DNA from: Kitasatospora sp. NBC_01246
Lineage (GTDB): Bacteria > Actinomycetota > Actinomycetes > Streptomycetales > Streptomycetaceae
NCBI RefSeq assembly: GCF_036226505.1
Contig: NZ_CP108484.1
Span: 2,604,001 to 2,668,000, forward strand
Length of the DNA stretch: 64,000 nucleotides
Direction of reading: 5' to 3'
A program made the position numbers and the translations under genes. Under the pieces are notes generated by a model. The model saw only the letters and a program-made list of their open reading frames with translations, was not told the origin of the DNA and did not search any database. Shown here one piece after another: positions 8,579 to 18,584 of the stretch; positions within the stretch are counted from its first letter, which is position 1; each line of letters starts with the position of its first letter.

Positions 8579-11500
8579 TCAGTTCGCCAGGCAGCTCGGC
8601 CCGAGCAGCTGCTTGAGGTCCCCGAACAGCGCCGGGTCGGACTTCACCCGGTGCCGGTCCAGCCGCAGCACCGTGGTGGTGCCGCCGCGCCGGAGGTGGA
8701 CGTGCACCTCGGTGGTCCCCTTGTGGTGGGCCAGTACCTCGCCGAGCCGGGTCACCACCTGCGGGTTGAGCCGGCTCTCCGCGATGGTGAGGGTGATCGG
8801 GAGCTGGGCGGCGACGTTCGACAGGTCCGGCACCGACAGCTCCATCCCCATCAGCCGCGGCACGTCCTCCCGCTTGTCCAGCTTGCCGCGGACGAACACC
8901 ACGGAGTCCTCGACGAGTTGCGAGGAGACCAGCTGGTAGCTGGCGGGGAAGAACATGCAGTCGATCGAGCCCGCCAGGTCCTCGACGGTGGCGATCGCCC
9001 AGGCGTTGCCCTGCTTGGTCATCTTCCGCTGGAGGCCCGAGATGATGCCGCCGATGGTGACGATCGAGCCGTCCGGCCGCTCCGCGAGGTCGGCCACCGC
9101 GCAGTCCGCCCTGTCGGCGAGGAGGTGCTCGATGCCGTGCAGCGGGTGCGAGGAGACGTAGAGGCCGAGCATCTCCCGCTCCTGGGTGAGCAGGAAGGCC
9201 TTGTCCCACTCCTCCTCGGAGAAGACCACGTCCAGCCCGAAGCTCGGCTCGTCGGCGACCGCGTCGCCTCCGAACAGGTCGAACTGGCCCTCCGCCTCCT
9301 TGCGCTTGACCCCGACCACGTTGTCGATCATCGGCTCGAACTCCGCGGTCAGCCCCTTGCGGGTGTGCCCGAGCGAGTCGAACGCGCCCGCCTTGATGAG
9401 CGATTCGACGGTCCGCTTGTTGCAGACCACCGACTCCACCTTCACCAGGAAGTCGGGGAAGGAGGTGAACTTCCCCTTCGCCTTCCGGGTGCGGATCAGC
9501 GACTCCACCACCGGCCCGCCGACGTTGCGGATGGCGGTGAGACCGAACCGGACGAGGGTATCCCCGTGCGGGGTGAAGTCGGAGTCGGACTCGTTGACGT
9601 CCGGCGGGAGCACCTGGATGCCCATCTTCCGGCACTCGTTGAGGTAGACCGCCGACTTGTCCTTGTCGTCCTTCACCGAGGTCAGCAGCCCGGACATGTA
9701 CTCGGCCGGGTAGTTGGCCTTGAGGTACGCCGTCCAGTACGAGACCAGCCCGTACCCGGCGGTGTGCGCCTTGTTGAAGGCGTAGCCGGAGAAGGGGACG
9801 AGGACGTCCCACACCGCCTGGATCGCCGCGTCCGAGTAGCCGCGCTCGCGGCAGCCCCGCTGGAACGGGACGAACTCGGCCTCCAGGATCTCCTTCTTCT
9901 TCTTGCCCATCGCGCGGCGCAGCAGGTCGGCCTGGCCGAGCGAGTAGCCGGCCAGGATCTGGGCGGCCTTCTGCACCTGCTCCTGGTAGACGATCAGGCC
10001 GTACGTCGGCTTGAGGATCTCCTCCAGGGGCTTCTCCAGCTCCGGGTGGATCGGGGTGATCTCCTGCTGGCCGTTCTTGCGCAACGCGTAGTTGGTGTGA
10101 GAGTTGACGCCCATCGGGCCCGGTCGGTACAGCGCGAGGACGGCGGAGATGTCCTCGAAGTTGTCGGGCTTCATCAGGCGCAGCAGCGAGCGCATCGGCC
10201 CGCCGTCGAGCTGGAAGACGCCGAGCGTGTCGCCGCGGGCCAGCAGCTCGTAGGCGGGCTTGTCGTCCAGGGGCAGGTCGAGCAAGTTGATCCTGACGCC
10301 CTTGTTCCGCTCGATCGCCTTGACGGCATCGTCCATGATCGTCAGGTTGCGCAGGCCGAGGAAGTCCATCTTGAGAAGGCCGAGGCCCTCGCAGGTGGGG
10401 TAGTCGAACTGCGTGATGGTGACGCCGTCGGTGTGCCGGGTCCAGACCGGGATGTGGTCGGTGAGCGGCTCGGCGGACATGATGACGCCGGCCGCGTGCA
10501 CCCCGGGCTGGCGGATCAGCCCCTCGATGCCGCGCGCGGTGTCGATCACCTTGCGGACGTCCGGGTCGTTCTCGTACAGCCCGCGGATCTCGCCGGCCTC
10601 GCCGTAGCGCGGGTGCGAGGGGTCGGTGATGCCGGAGAGCGGGATGCCCTTGCCCATGACGTCCGGCGGCATCGCCTTGGTGATCCGGTCGCCCATCGCG
10701 TACGGGTAGCCGAGGACGCGCGAGGAGTCCTTGATGGCGGCCTTCGCCTTGATGGTGCCGTACGTGACGATCATGGCGACCTTGTCGGAGCCCCACTTGT
10801 CCGTCACGTACCGGATCACGTCACCGCGCCGGCGCTCGTCGAAGTCGATGTCGACGTCGGGCATGGAGACGCGCTCGGGGTTGAGGAAGCGCTCGAAGAT
10901 CAGGCCGTGCGGGATCGGGTCGAGGTCGGTGATGCCCATCGCGTAGGCGACCAGCGAGCCGGCCGCCGAGCCGCGGCCCGGGCCCACCGCGATGCCCTGC
11001 TCCTTGGCCCACATGATGAAGTCGGCGACCACGAGGAAGTACGCCGGGAACCCCATCTGGATGATGGTGTCCATCTCGTACTCGGCGAGCTTCTTGTGCT
11101 CCTCGTCGTACCCGCCCGGGAAGCGCCGGTCCATGCCCTGCCAGACCTGGGCCCTGAAGAAGTCCGCCTCCGACGCGAAGCCCGCCGGGATCGGGAAGCG
11201 CGGCATCAGGTTCTTGAACTCGAACATGCCCTCGGTGTCGACCCGCGAGGCGACCAGCAGCTGGCTGTTGCGGCAGCCCTCCTGCCAGGCGTCCGAGGAG
11301 TCCAGCGCGTACATCTCGGCGGCCGACTTGATGTAGTAGCCGGTGCCGTCGAAGCGGAAGCGGTCCGGGTCCGAGAGGTTCTTGCCGGTCTGGACGCAGA
11401 GCAGCAGGTCGTGCGCGCCGGCGTCGGACTCGGTGGTGTAGTGCGAGTCGTTGGTGACCACCGGCGGGATGTCCAGCTTCCGGCCGATCTCCAGCAGCCC

Positions 11501-12112
11501 GTCGCGGACCCGCTTCTCGATGTCCAGGCCGTGGTCCATCAGCTCCAGGAAGTAGTTCTCCCGGCCGAAGATCTCCCGGTAGTCGGCGGCGGACCGGAGC
11601 GCCTCGTCGAACTGGCCGAGCCGCAGCCTGGTCTGCACCTCGCCGGAGGGGCAGCCGGTGGTGGCCATCAGGCCGGCCGCGTGCTCGGCGATGATCTCCT
11701 TGTCCATCCGGGGCCACTTCACCAGCCAGCCCTCGGCGTAGGAGCGCGAGGTCAGCTTGAAGAGGTTGTGCAGGCCCTGCTTGTTGCGGGCCCAGATGGT
11801 CTTGTGGGTGTAGGCCCCGGACGCCGAGACGTCGTCCCGCTTCTGGTGCGGCTGCCCCCAGAGGACGCGCTTGGTGTTGGTGCGCGACTCGGGCGCGACG
11901 TACGCCTCGATGCCGATCACCGGCGTGATCCCGGCGGCGGTGGCCTGCTTGTGGAACTCCGCCGCGCCGTACATGTTGCCGTGGTCGGTCATCGCGACAT
12001 GGGTCTGGCCCAGCCGCTCGACCTCCTTGAAGAGCTGCTTCAGCCGGGCGGCGCCGTCCAGCATCGAGTACTCGGTGTGGACGTGCAGGTGCGCGTACGG
12101 CTGGTCGCTCAA
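8579..12112 (-). CDS. dnaE: DNA polymerase III alpha subunit (replicative)
   Basis: A 1177-aa replicative polymerase. The N-terminal PHP domain has [13 protein letters not shown] and [10 protein letters not shown]; the catalytic palm motif [12 protein letters not shown] holds two of the three metal-binding aspartates; fingers and the tandem HhH region follow, then an OB fold ([20 protein letters not shown]) and the tau-binding C-terminus. The frame stays open to an upstream GTG/ATG, but the TTG at 12112 (encoding [15 protein letters not shown]) has GGAGG seven bases upstream and aligns with family N-termini, so I choose it. It synthesises the chromosome and is essential. It is divergent from the DUF2252 gene. 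Confidence 0.95.
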   Translation of the reverse strand: MSDQPYAHLHVHTEYSMLDGAARLKQLFKEVERLGQTHVAMTDHGNMYGAAEFHKQATAAGITPVIGIEAYVAPESRTNTKRVLWGQPHQKRDDVSASGAYTHKTIWARNKQGLHNLFKLTSRSYAEGWLVKWPRMDKEIIAEHAAGLMATTGCPSGEVQTRLRLGQFDEALRSAADYREIFGRENYFLELMDHGLDIEKRVRDGLLEIGRKLDIPPVVTNDSHYTTESDAGAHDLLLCVQTGKNLSDPDRFRFDGTGYYIKSAAEMYALDSSDAWQEGCRNSQLLVASRVDTEGMFEFKNLMPRFPIPAGFASEADFFRAQVWQGMDRRFPGGYDEEHKKLAEYEMDTIIQMGFPAYFLVVADFIMWAKEQGIAVGPGRGSAAGSLVAYAMGITDLDPIPHGLIFERFLNPERVSMPDVDIDFDERRRGDVIRYVTDKWGSDKVAMIVTYGTIKAKAAIKDSSRVLGYPYAMGDRITKAMPPDVMGKGIPLSGITDPSHPRYGEAGEIRGLYENDPDVRKVIDTARGIEGLIRQPGVHAAGVIMSAEPLTDHIPVWTRHTDGVTITQFDYPTCEGLGLLKMDFLGLRNLTIMDDAVKAIERNKGVRINLLDLPLDDKPAYELLARGDTLGVFQLDGGPMRSLLRLMKPDNFEDISAVLALYRPGPMGVNSHTNYALRKNGQQEITPIHPELEKPLEEILKPTYGLIVYQEQVQKAAQILAGYSLGQADLLRRAMGKKKKEILEAEFVPFQRGCRERGYSDAAIQAVWDVLVPFSGYAFNKAHTAGYGLVSYWTAYLKANYPAEYMSGLLTSVKDDKDKSAVYLNECRKMGIQVLPPDVNESDSDFTPHGDTLVRFGLTAIRNVGGPVVESLIRTRKAKGKFTSFPDFLVKVESVVCNKRTVESLIKAGAFDSLGHTRKGLTAEFEPMIDNVVGVKRKEAEGQFDLFGGDAVADEPSFGLDVVFSEEEWDKAFLLTQEREMLGLYVSSHPLHGIEHLLADRADCAVADLAERPDGSIVTIGGIISGLQRKMTKQGNAWAIATVEDLAGSIDCMFFPASYQLVSSQLVEDSVVFVRGKLDKREDVPRLMGMELSVPDLSNVAAQLPITLTIAESRLNPQVVTRLGEVLAHHKGTTEVHVHLRRGGTTTVLRLDRHRVKSDPALFGDLKQLLGPSCLAN

Positions 12113-12299
12113 GGCGGGGCCTCCGGAGGCTGGTGCTGTCTGGCTGGCCGGCGAACGCACAGGTCACGGAGGTGCCTGGAAACAGCTGTGGTCCGAGCCG
12201 CCATCGGGGCCCGGACCAGCTCTCACACGTTCACGGTCCTACTCTAGCCTCCGGCCCCAGAAGTGCCCGGCCGCCCACCACGCCGCAAAGGACCCTTCC

Positions 12300-13628
12300 A
12301 TGTCCCACCCGCAGCCCATCGCCGACCACCGCGCCGAGACCGTCCTGAGCGTCTTCGACACGGCCTTCGGCGACCTGCTCGCCAAGGACCCGGCGGCGTT
12401 CCGGGTGAAGTTCCGGAAGATGGCCGCCTCGGCGTTCGCCTTCTACCGCGGCACCGCCGGCCTCTACTACGCCGACCTCGCCGACGGCCCGTTCGCCGGG
12501 TACGGCGCCACCTTCCTGGACGAGCGCACCAGCCGGGTCTGGATCCACGGGGACCTGCACGCCGAGAACTTCGGCACCTACCTGAACGCCGAGGGCCGGC
12601 TCGTCTTCAACGTCAACGACTTCGACGAGGCCTACGTCGGCGCCTTCACCTGGGACGTCCAGCGCCTCGCCGCCTCGCTGGCCCTGATCGGCTACGCCAA
12701 GGCACTGTCCGACACCACGATCACCCAGCTGGTCACCGCCTTCGCCACCGCCTACCGGGCCCAGATCGCCGCCCACGTCTCCTCCGGCGACGCCGACCCC
12801 TTCACCCTGGACACCGCCACCGGCCCGATCCTGGACACCCTGCGCCGGGCCCGGCTGCAGACCCGGGTCGCGCTGCTCGACGGCGACACCGTCGTCGAGG
12901 GCTACGAGCGCCGGTTCCGCCTCGGCGGCGGCGCGATCGAGCTGGACGAAGCGACCCGCGCCGAGGTGCTCGCCGCCTTCGAGGCCTACGTCGCCACCCT
13001 GCCGCCCGCCTCCCGCACCCGGCCGGAGTCGCTGAAGGTCAAGGACGTCGTCGGCCGCCGTGGCATCGGCATCGGCAGCGCCGGCCTGCCCTCCTACAAC
13101 CTGCTGCTGGAGGGGCACACCGACGCGCTGGAGAACGACGTCGTCATCTACATGAAGCAGGGCCAGACCCCGGCCGTGTCGCGGCACGTCACCGACCCGG
13201 CGATCGCCGGGTACTTCGAGCACGAGGGCCACCGCACGGTCATCTCCCAGCGCGCCCTCCAGGCGCACAGCGACCCGTGGCTCGGCCACACCACCCTGCG
13301 CGGGCGCGGCCAGCTGGTCGCCGAGGTCTCCCCCTACACCACCGACCTCGACTGGACCGACCTCAACGAGCTGTCCGACCTGCTCGCCGTCACCGAGTAC
13401 CTCGGCCGCGCCACCGCCACCATGCACGCGGCCGCCGACGAGTCCTCCAGCGGCCACACCCTGGTGCCGTTCTCCACCGAGCACGCCATCGACGCCGCCA
13501 TCACCCGCGACGAGGCCGGCTTCCCGGCGATGCTGGTCGACTTCGCGCACGCCTACGGGGCGCAGGCCCGCCAGGACCACCAGCTCTTCGTCGACCTCTA
13601 CCGCAACGGCCGCATCCCCGGCCTGTAG
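12300..13628 (+). CDS. DUF2252-family protein (kinase-like fold)
   Basis: A 442-aa protein of the DUF2252 family, common in actinobacteria and of unknown biochemical role. It resembles aminoglycoside-phosphotransferase/choline-kinase-like proteins: HGDLHAENFG (residues 83-92) matches the catalytic-loop pattern and FNVNDFDEA (103-111) the metal-binding aspartate motif. Later it carries KVKDVVGRRGIGIGSAGLPS and DVVIYMKQGQ, both typical of DUF2252. The ATG at 12300 is preceded by AAAGGAC. It is divergent from dnaE and ends two bases from the converging downstream gene. Confidence 0.85.
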   Translation: MSHPQPIADHRAETVLSVFDTAFGDLLAKDPAAFRVKFRKMAASAFAFYRGTAGLYYADLADGPFAGYGATFLDERTSRVWIHGDLHAENFGTYLNAEGRLVFNVNDFDEAYVGAFTWDVQRLAASLALIGYAKALSDTTITQLVTAFATAYRAQIAAHVSSGDADPFTLDTATGPILDTLRRARLQTRVALLDGDTVVEGYERRFRLGGGAIELDEATRAEVLAAFEAYVATLPPASRTRPESLKVKDVVGRRGIGIGSAGLPSYNLLLEGHTDALENDVVIYMKQGQTPAVSRHVTDPAIAGYFEHEGHRTVISQRALQAHSDPWLGHTTLRGRGQLVAEVSPYTTDLDWTDLNELSDLLAVTEYLGRATATMHAAADESSSGHTLVPFSTEHAIDAAITRDEAGFPAMLVDFAHAYGAQARQDHQLFVDLYRNGRIPGL

Positions 13629-13630
13629 GG

Positions 13631-14848
13631 CTACCCGGTCAGGGCCGCCAGCCGCTCCCCGGCGGCGGCCCTGACCTCCGCCTCCTCCATCGGGTCGTCC
13701 CGCAGGTAGGCCAGCCGCTCCCGCACCTCCGGCCCGTCCGGCGCGTGCCCGACGGCCAGCAGCCGCGCCGCCGCCTCGCAGTCCCGGAGCGACTCGGTGT
13801 ACCCCGCGCCCAGCCCGGCCGGGCCGATCGCGGCCAGCGCCTCCAGGTACGCGGCCCGCTCGTACGAGTGCGGCGTCCACAGCCAGAACCGGCGCAGCAG
13901 CGAGACGGCGTCGCCGGCCTCCGCCGGCCCGAACCGGGCGAGCGCCTTGGCCTGCCTCCTCGGCCCGCACCAGTGCCGCCGCACCCAGTGCCGTTCCAGC
14001 TCCGCCACCAGCACCGGGACATCCTCGGCCGCCCCGTACTCGGCCAGTACCCACTGCCCCTGCGCCCGCAGCCAGTCCGGCTCCGTGACCGCGGCCCACT
14101 CCCGCGCGGCGGGCACCGCCCCCGCGCCGAGCTTCTCCAGCACCCCGGTCAGTGGCCACAGCACGTACCTGCCGTCCGCCGTCCCCAGCGACGGCACCAG
14201 TGGAAGCACCCCGGGCTCCGGCCCCCGGTCGTCGAGCACGTCCAGCGCGGCGGTCCGTCGCTCCTGCGACTCGGCCGGGTCCGCCAGCAGCTCCAGCAGC
14301 TCCGCGTTCCCCGTCCTCGCCAACGGCTTCGCCTCCCGGGGCCCGTGCACCGGCCCCGGCCGGACCCACCCCCAACGCGTCCACGGCTCGCCCCACCGGT
14401 CCGCCGGATCCCGCCGCGCCCGTTCCCCGGCCGTCTCCGCCAGGTCCTCCCACCACTCCACCGGCCACCGGTCCGCCATCGCCTCCAGCACCGGCGCCCA
14501 GTGCCGCCCCACCCGCACATGCGCCCGCAGCGCCTCCCGGGCCTGCGCCGACCCGTCGAGCGCCAGCAGCACCAGCACCGCGCCGGCCCGCTCACAGGTG
14601 TCCTCGTCCCCCGCCAGCAGCTCGACCACCGGCCCGACCGGCAGCGCGAGGTCCCTGACCAGCCGCGCCAGATAGAGCGCCCGCTGATCGACGGGCTCCC
14701 ACCGCCAGTCCCACCGCACGCACCCGTACACCAGCTCGGCGGCCGCCGCCGGGTCCTCCTCGGCCATCCGCGCCCCGAGCCCCCGGCCCCGCTGCAACAG
14801 CCCCGGCAGCGTCGCTGCCGGTGCGTACTCGTATCTCCGCTGTGTCAC
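13631..14848 (-). CDS. Hypothetical HEAT/armadillo-like repeat protein
   Basis: A 405-aa soluble protein rich in Leu, Ala, Trp and Arg, with no signal peptide. It consists of helical stretches resembling PBS-lyase/HEAT repeats (for example AAREWAAVTEPDWLRAQGQW, then VLAEYGAAEDVPVLVAELER, then RRQAKALARFGPAEAGDAVS). Such repeats usually mediate protein binding. I recognise no catalytic motif. It converges on the DUF2252 gene with a 2-bp gap and no terminator between them, so the two transcripts may overlap. Confidence 0.65.
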   Translation of the reverse strand: MTQRRYEYAPAATLPGLLQRGRGLGARMAEEDPAAAAELVYGCVRWDWRWEPVDQRALYLARLVRDLALPVGPVVELLAGDEDTCERAGAVLVLLALDGSAQAREALRAHVRVGRHWAPVLEAMADRWPVEWWEDLAETAGERARRDPADRWGEPWTRWGWVRPGPVHGPREAKPLARTGNAELLELLADPAESQERRTAALDVLDDRGPEPGVLPLVPSLGTADGRYVLWPLTGVLEKLGAGAVPAAREWAAVTEPDWLRAQGQWVLAEYGAAEDVPVLVAELERHWVRRHWCGPRRQAKALARFGPAEAGDAVSLLRRFWLWTPHSYERAAYLEALAAIGPAGLGAGYTESLRDCEAAARLLAVGHAPDGPEVRERLAYLRDDPMEEAEVRAAAGERLAALTG

Positions 14849-14922
14849 CCCGCCATCCTCCCCCAGCCCCCGTCGAGGACGGTTTCCGACCTACATCCCC
14901 GCTAGCGTCGGCCTTCCCGGAC

Positions 14923-15165
14923 ATGCGATGCGGAGACCGACATGAACCTCACCCGGCCGCGATCGGGGAGTGCGCCCGTTGCGCGGCCCCGGTGACGCCC
15001 GGCGGCGGGACGATCTGCCGCCGGGCGTCACCGGGGCTCATGCCCCCTGCCGCAGCGCCGGACAGGGCCGCCGCCGAGCGGAACCGGATCGGCGCCGAGT
15101 TCGCGCGCGGCCTGCTGCGCGGCGCAGCGCCGGTGCCTGTACCAGCGCCGGTGCCGGTGCCGTAG
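14923..15165 (+). CDS. Possible small cysteine-rich protein or remnant
   Basis: An 80-codon frame starting MRCGDRHEPHPAAIGECARC. Its first half resembles short zinc-ribbon N-termini of streptomycete proteins (C...H...C-x2-C), but the second pair of cysteines expected around APVTPGGGTICRRASP is incomplete, and the C-terminus degenerates into APVPVPAPVPVP. A 21-bp perfect inverted repeat lies inside it (14986-15037). It may be a real small protein, a decayed zinc-ribbon gene, or chance. An alternative ATG at 14942, with GGAG six bases before it, gives only 17 codons. Confidence 0.25.
   Translation: MRCGDRHEPHPAAIGECARCAAPVTPGGGTICRRASPGLMPPAAAPDRAAAERNRIGAEFARGLLRGAAPVPVPAPVPVP
14986..15037. 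terminator. Very long perfect inverted repeat (21-bp arms)
   Basis: Arms 14986-15006 and 15017-15037 are exact complements over 21 bp with a 10-base loop (GGGACGATCT). It lies between the 5' end of the HEAT-like gene and the 3' end of the hydrolase gene, about 190 bp beyond the stop of the latter. It may be a second terminator or the footprint of a lost insertion; no flanking target duplication was found by eye. Confidence 0.5.
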
Positions 15166-15183
15166 CAGCTGAGCCAGGCTCGA

Positions 15184-15218
15184 TGCACAGGAAGTCGACC
15201 GGGCCGACTTCCTGTGCA
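15184..15218. terminator. Hairpin terminator downstream of the hydrolase gene
   Basis: TGCACAGGAAGTCG (15184-15197) and its exact complement (15205-15218) form a 14-bp stem with a 7-base loop, 11 bp past the stop of the minus-strand hydrolase gene. Confidence 0.8.
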
Positions 15219-15229
15219 CGGGGCGCGTC

Positions 15230-15820
15230 TCAGGCCGCCTGGTCGTCCAGCTCGGCGAGGAAGTCCAGGGCCACCGCCCAGGTCCGCTCGGCCGCCTCGG
15301 CGTCGTAGTCGGGCAGCTCGGGGTCGGTGTAGACGTGACCGGCGCCCCGGTAGCGGTGGACCTCGACGTCGGCGCCGGCCCGGCGCAGCTGCAGGTACCA
15401 GGCGTTCAGCCAGTCCTCGGACTCGAACGGGTCCGGCTCGGCCACGTGCAGCTGGACGGGGATCGAGGTCGCCGCGTCCTCCCGGATGTCCGAGGTGCCG
15501 TGCAGCAGGAGCAGGCCGAGCGCCTTCTCGTCGGCCAGCGCGAGGTTCTGGGCGAGCGAGCCGCCGAGCGAGAGGCCCGCGTAGACGAGCGAGGCTCCCG
15601 ACCCCAGCAGCGGGGCGGCGGCGCCGACGGCCCGGCGCAGCAGCTCGTCACTGCCGAGCTCCTCCTTGTACGCCATGCCCTCCTCGACGTCGTCGAAGGT
15701 CTTCCCGTCGAACAGGTCCGGGGTGTGCACGGTGTGCCCGGCGGCGCGCAGCCGGTCGGCGGCGGCGTGGACGGCGGGGCGCAGTCCGTAGACGGAGTGG
15801 AGGAGCAGGATCTGGGCCAC
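15230..15820 (-). CDS. Dienelactone hydrolase family protein
   Basis: A 196-aa alpha/beta-hydrolase of the dienelactone-hydrolase type ([17 protein letters not shown] at the N-terminus). The nucleophile elbow reads GLSLGG, so the nucleophile is serine where classic dienelactone hydrolases have cysteine; the acid is probably the aspartate in AEPDPFE and the histidine is in GAGHVYTD. The physiological ester is unknown. It is divergent from phoD; the 169-bp gap between them holds a candidate PHO box. Confidence 0.85.
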   Translation of the reverse strand: MAQILLLHSVYGLRPAVHAAADRLRAAGHTVHTPDLFDGKTFDDVEEGMAYKEELGSDELLRRAVGAAAPLLGSGASLVYAGLSLGGSLAQNLALADEKALGLLLLHGTSDIREDAATSIPVQLHVAEPDPFESEDWLNAWYLQLRRAGADVEVHRYRGAGHVYTDPELPDYDAEAAERTWAVALDFLAELDDQAA

Positions 15821-15916
15821 GGTCGGACTTCCTTGCAGGGCGGGCGGAGACTCCCCCCATCATCGCCCATGGCCACCGGGTGGCCTCGCGCCCGCGCGGC
15901 GGTGGCGGAGGCCACG

Positions 15917-15938
15917 CGTCGGTGAAGCGGCGACGAAC
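15917..15938 (-). promoter_or_regulatory. Candidate PHO box (PhoP direct repeats)
   Basis: On the minus strand the sequence reads GTTCGTCGCCG then CTTCACCGACG: two adjacent 11-bp units resembling the GTTCACC-centred direct-repeat units bound by PhoP in Streptomyces. It lies about 50 bp upstream of the phoD start and 97 bp upstream of the divergent hydrolase gene. The match is partial (first unit TTCGTC, second CTTCACC). Confidence 0.4.
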
Positions 15939-15989
15939 AGTCAGTCCGACCTATGGAGCGGCGCGTTACCGACCGGTAGCCTGTCCGCC

Positions 15990-17645
15990 GTGACTGACCT
16001 TGTCGATGACATGACCGCTGCCCGCCCGCACCGCCGCCAGGTGCTGAAGGCCACCGCGATCGTGGCGGGCGCCGCCGCCCTGCCGCTCGCCCTCGGCTCC
16101 GCGGCCTCGGCCGCGACCGCCCCGCAGTTCCTGCACGGCGTCGCCTCCGGCGACCCGCTCCCCGACGGCATCCTGCTCTGGACCCGGGTCACCCCGACCC
16201 CCGACGCCGTTCCCGGCTCCGCCACGGGCCCGGCCACCGAGGTCCGCTGGGAGCTCGCCACCGACAAGGGCTTCACCCGGATCGCGGCGGGCGGCACGGT
16301 GACCGCCACCGCCGCCTCCGACCACACCGTCAAGGCCGACGTCCGCGGCCTGACCCCGGACACCCTCTACTGGTACCGCTTCACCGCCGGCGCCGCCGTC
16401 TCCCCGGTCGGCCGCACCCACACCACCCCGGCCGCCGACGCCGCCCTCTCCCGTCTGCGCCTGGGCGTCGCGTCCTGCGCCAACTGGGAGGCCGGCTACT
16501 TCTCCGCCTACCGCCACCTCGCCGCCCGCGGCGACCTGGACGCCTTCCTCTTCCTCGGCGACTACATCTACGAGTACAAGACCGGCGAGTTCTGCGCCCG
16601 CGGCTCGGTCGTGCGCCCGCACGCACCCACCCACGAGATCCTCACCCTCGCCGACTACCGGACCAGGCACGGCCGCTACAAGACCGACGAGGACCTCCAG
16701 GGGCTGCACGCGCAGGTCCCGACCATCGCGATCTGGGACGACCACGAGTTCGCCAACGACGCCTGGTCCGGCGGCGCCGAGAACCACACCCCCGGCACCG
16801 AGGGCGACTGGGCCGACCGGATGGCCGCCGCCAAGCAGGCCTACTTCGAGTGGATGCCGGTCCGCCCGTCGATCGCCGGCACCACCTACCGCCGCCTGCG
16901 CTACGGCAAGCTCGCCGACTTCCACCTGATGGACCAGCGCTCGTTCCGCTCGGAGCAGGTCAAGGTCGGCAACGGCGACGTCGACTCGGCCGACCGCAGC
17001 ATCACCGGTCGCGCCCAGATGGACTGGCTGAAGGCCGGGCTCACCGCCTCCGACACCACCTGGCGGTTGATCGGCAATGAGGTGATGATCTCCCCGGTCG
17101 CCTTCTTCTCGCTGCCGGACTACCTGCTGCGCCCGCTGGCCAAGCTGCTCGGCCTGCCGGGCGAGGGCCTCGCGGTCAACACCGACCAGTGGGACGGCTA
17201 CACCCACGACCGCCGCGAGCTGCTCGGCCACCTCAAGACGAACGGCATCACCAACACCGTCTTCCTGACCGGTGACATCCACTCCGCCTGGGCGTCGGAC
17301 GTCCCCAACGAGGCCGCCACCTACCCGCTCTCGGGCAGCGCGGCCACCGAGTTCGTGGTGACCTCGGTGACGTCGGACAACATCGACGACGTCCTCAAGG
17401 TCGCCCCGCAGACCCTCTCGCTGGTGGCGGCCGCGGCGATCAAGTCGGCCAACCCGCACGTCAAGTGGGTCGACCTGGACTCGCACGGCTACGGCGTCCT
17501 GGACATCACCCCGAGCCAGACCCAGATGGACTACTACGTCCTCTCCGACCGCACCCGCAAGGACGCCACCACCAAGTGGACGCGCTCCTACCGCACCCGG
17601 TCCGGCACCCAGCAGATCGAGCGGGTCTACTCTCCCGTCAAGTAG
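15990..17645 (+). CDS. phoD: Tat-exported alkaline phosphatase, PhoD family
   Basis: A 551-aa secreted phosphodiesterase/phosphomonoesterase that releases phosphate from extracellular esters, including teichoic acids in relatives. The N-terminus has a twin-arginine signal ([20 protein letters not shown], then [12 protein letters not shown]). The PhoD metallophosphatase core follows: [44 protein letters not shown] and [14 protein letters not shown], carrying the metal-binding Asp, Asn and His residues. I take the GTG at 15990; an ATG seven codons in (MTAARPHRR) would also keep the signal. Phosphate-starvation control through PhoR-PhoP is likely, given the candidate PHO box upstream. Confidence 0.93.
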   Translation: MTDLVDDMTAARPHRRQVLKATAIVAGAAALPLALGSAASAATAPQFLHGVASGDPLPDGILLWTRVTPTPDAVPGSATGPATEVRWELATDKGFTRIAAGGTVTATAASDHTVKADVRGLTPDTLYWYRFTAGAAVSPVGRTHTTPAADAALSRLRLGVASCANWEAGYFSAYRHLAARGDLDAFLFLGDYIYEYKTGEFCARGSVVRPHAPTHEILTLADYRTRHGRYKTDEDLQGLHAQVPTIAIWDDHEFANDAWSGGAENHTPGTEGDWADRMAAAKQAYFEWMPVRPSIAGTTYRRLRYGKLADFHLMDQRSFRSEQVKVGNGDVDSADRSITGRAQMDWLKAGLTASDTTWRLIGNEVMISPVAFFSLPDYLLRPLAKLLGLPGEGLAVNTDQWDGYTHDRRELLGHLKTNGITNTVFLTGDIHSAWASDVPNEAATYPLSGSAATEFVVTSVTSDNIDDVLKVAPQTLSLVAAAAIKSANPHVKWVDLDSHGYGVLDITPSQTQMDYYVLSDRTRKDATTKWTRSYRTRSGTQQIERVYSPVK

Positions 17646-17654
17646 GCCGCGCCC

Positions 17655-17689
17655 CGGAGGGGGTACGCCACCCAGGCGTACCCCCTCCG
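17655..17689. terminator. Bidirectional terminator between phoD and an ABC permease gene
   Basis: A 15-bp perfect stem (CGGAGGGGGTACGCC at 17655-17669, complement 17675-17689) with a 5-base loop lies between two convergent genes, 9 bp after the phoD stop. Confidence 0.88.
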
Positions 17690-17711
17690 CAGACGCCCCT
17701 CCGCAGGCTCC

Positions 17712-18584
17712 TCAGGACACCACGTCCTTGCGCGCGAACCCGCGGAACGCCAGCGCCAGCAGCACCACCGCGTAGGAGAGCGACAGCGAGACGCCCTGCA
17801 CCATGCCGCCCCACTCCAACTGCGGCTGCAGGGCGTCCGCCCAGGCGTACTGCCAGTGCGCGGGAAGCCATTCCCGCAGGTCACCGAGGGCGGTGACGGC
17901 GTCCAGCACCCCGGTGACGATGGAGGCGAACACCGCGCCGCCGACCGCGCCCAGCGGCGCGTCGGTCGCGGTGGAGAGCCAGAACGCCAGCGCCGCGATC
18001 ACGACCTCGCTGAGGAACACGAACGCCACCGCGAGCGCCAGCCGCGGCAGTGCCTCCGTCGCCGACAGGGTCGCGCCGGTGGGCAGCTTCAGGTCCCCCC
18101 AGCCGTACGCGGCGGTGCCGACCAGCAGCCCGATCGTCGGCAGCAGCACCACGGCCGCCGCCGAGAAGGCCAGCCCCACCACGAACTTGCGGGCCAGCAG
18201 CCGGGCCCGGGGCACCGGCGCGGCCAGCAGGTAGCGCAGCGAGGACCAGCTGGCCTCCGAGGCCACGGTGTCCCCGCAGAACAGCGCCACCGGGATCACC
18301 AGCAGGAAGCCGGTGCCCATGAAGAGCAGGGTGGTCGCGAAGTTGGGGCCGGAGGCGGTGGCCAGCTCGATGAAGCTGGTCCGGTCGGCCCGCCCCGGCG
18401 TGCCGCCGATCTGGAACGCCGCCAGGATCACGAACGGCATCGCGGCCAGCACCCCGCCGATCACCAGGGTGCGCCGGCGCCGCAGCTGGCGCAGGGCCTC
18501 GATCCGCAGCGGCAGAGTCCGCCCGGGCCGGTACCCGGGCGCGCGGTCCGGTGAGACGTGGTCCGGTGACACAGCGGCGCTCAC
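17712..18584 (-). CDS. ABC transporter permease
   Basis: A 290-aa ABC-2-like permease with about six membrane segments (LVIGGVLAAMPFVILAAFQI, LLFMGTGFLLVIPVALF, FVVGLAFSAAAVVLLPTIGL, LALAVAFVFLSEVVIAALAF, VGGAVFASIVTGVL and a last one before the stop). The start overlaps by four bases the stop of the upstream hydrolase-ABC fusion gene, so permease and fused ATPase are co-translated and should form one transporter. The segment SWSSLRYLLAAPVPRARLLARK is typical of this subfamily. Substrate unknown. Confidence 0.85.
   Translation of the reverse strand: MSAAVSPDHVSPDRAPGYRPGRTLPLRIEALRQLRRRRTLVIGGVLAAMPFVILAAFQIGGTPGRADRTSFIELATASGPNFATTLLFMGTGFLLVIPVALFCGDTVASEASWSSLRYLLAAPVPRARLLARKFVVGLAFSAAAVVLLPTIGLLVGTAAYGWGDLKLPTGATLSATEALPRLALAVAFVFLSEVVIAALAFWLSTATDAPLGAVGGAVFASIVTGVLDAVTALGDLREWLPAHWQYAWADALQPQLEWGGMVQGVSLSLSYAVVLLALAFRGFARKDVVS

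Noticed and set aside
8651..12247. 1198-codon frame antisense to dnaE
   Set aside because: Shadow frame with no domain; dnaE on the other strand is beyond doubt.
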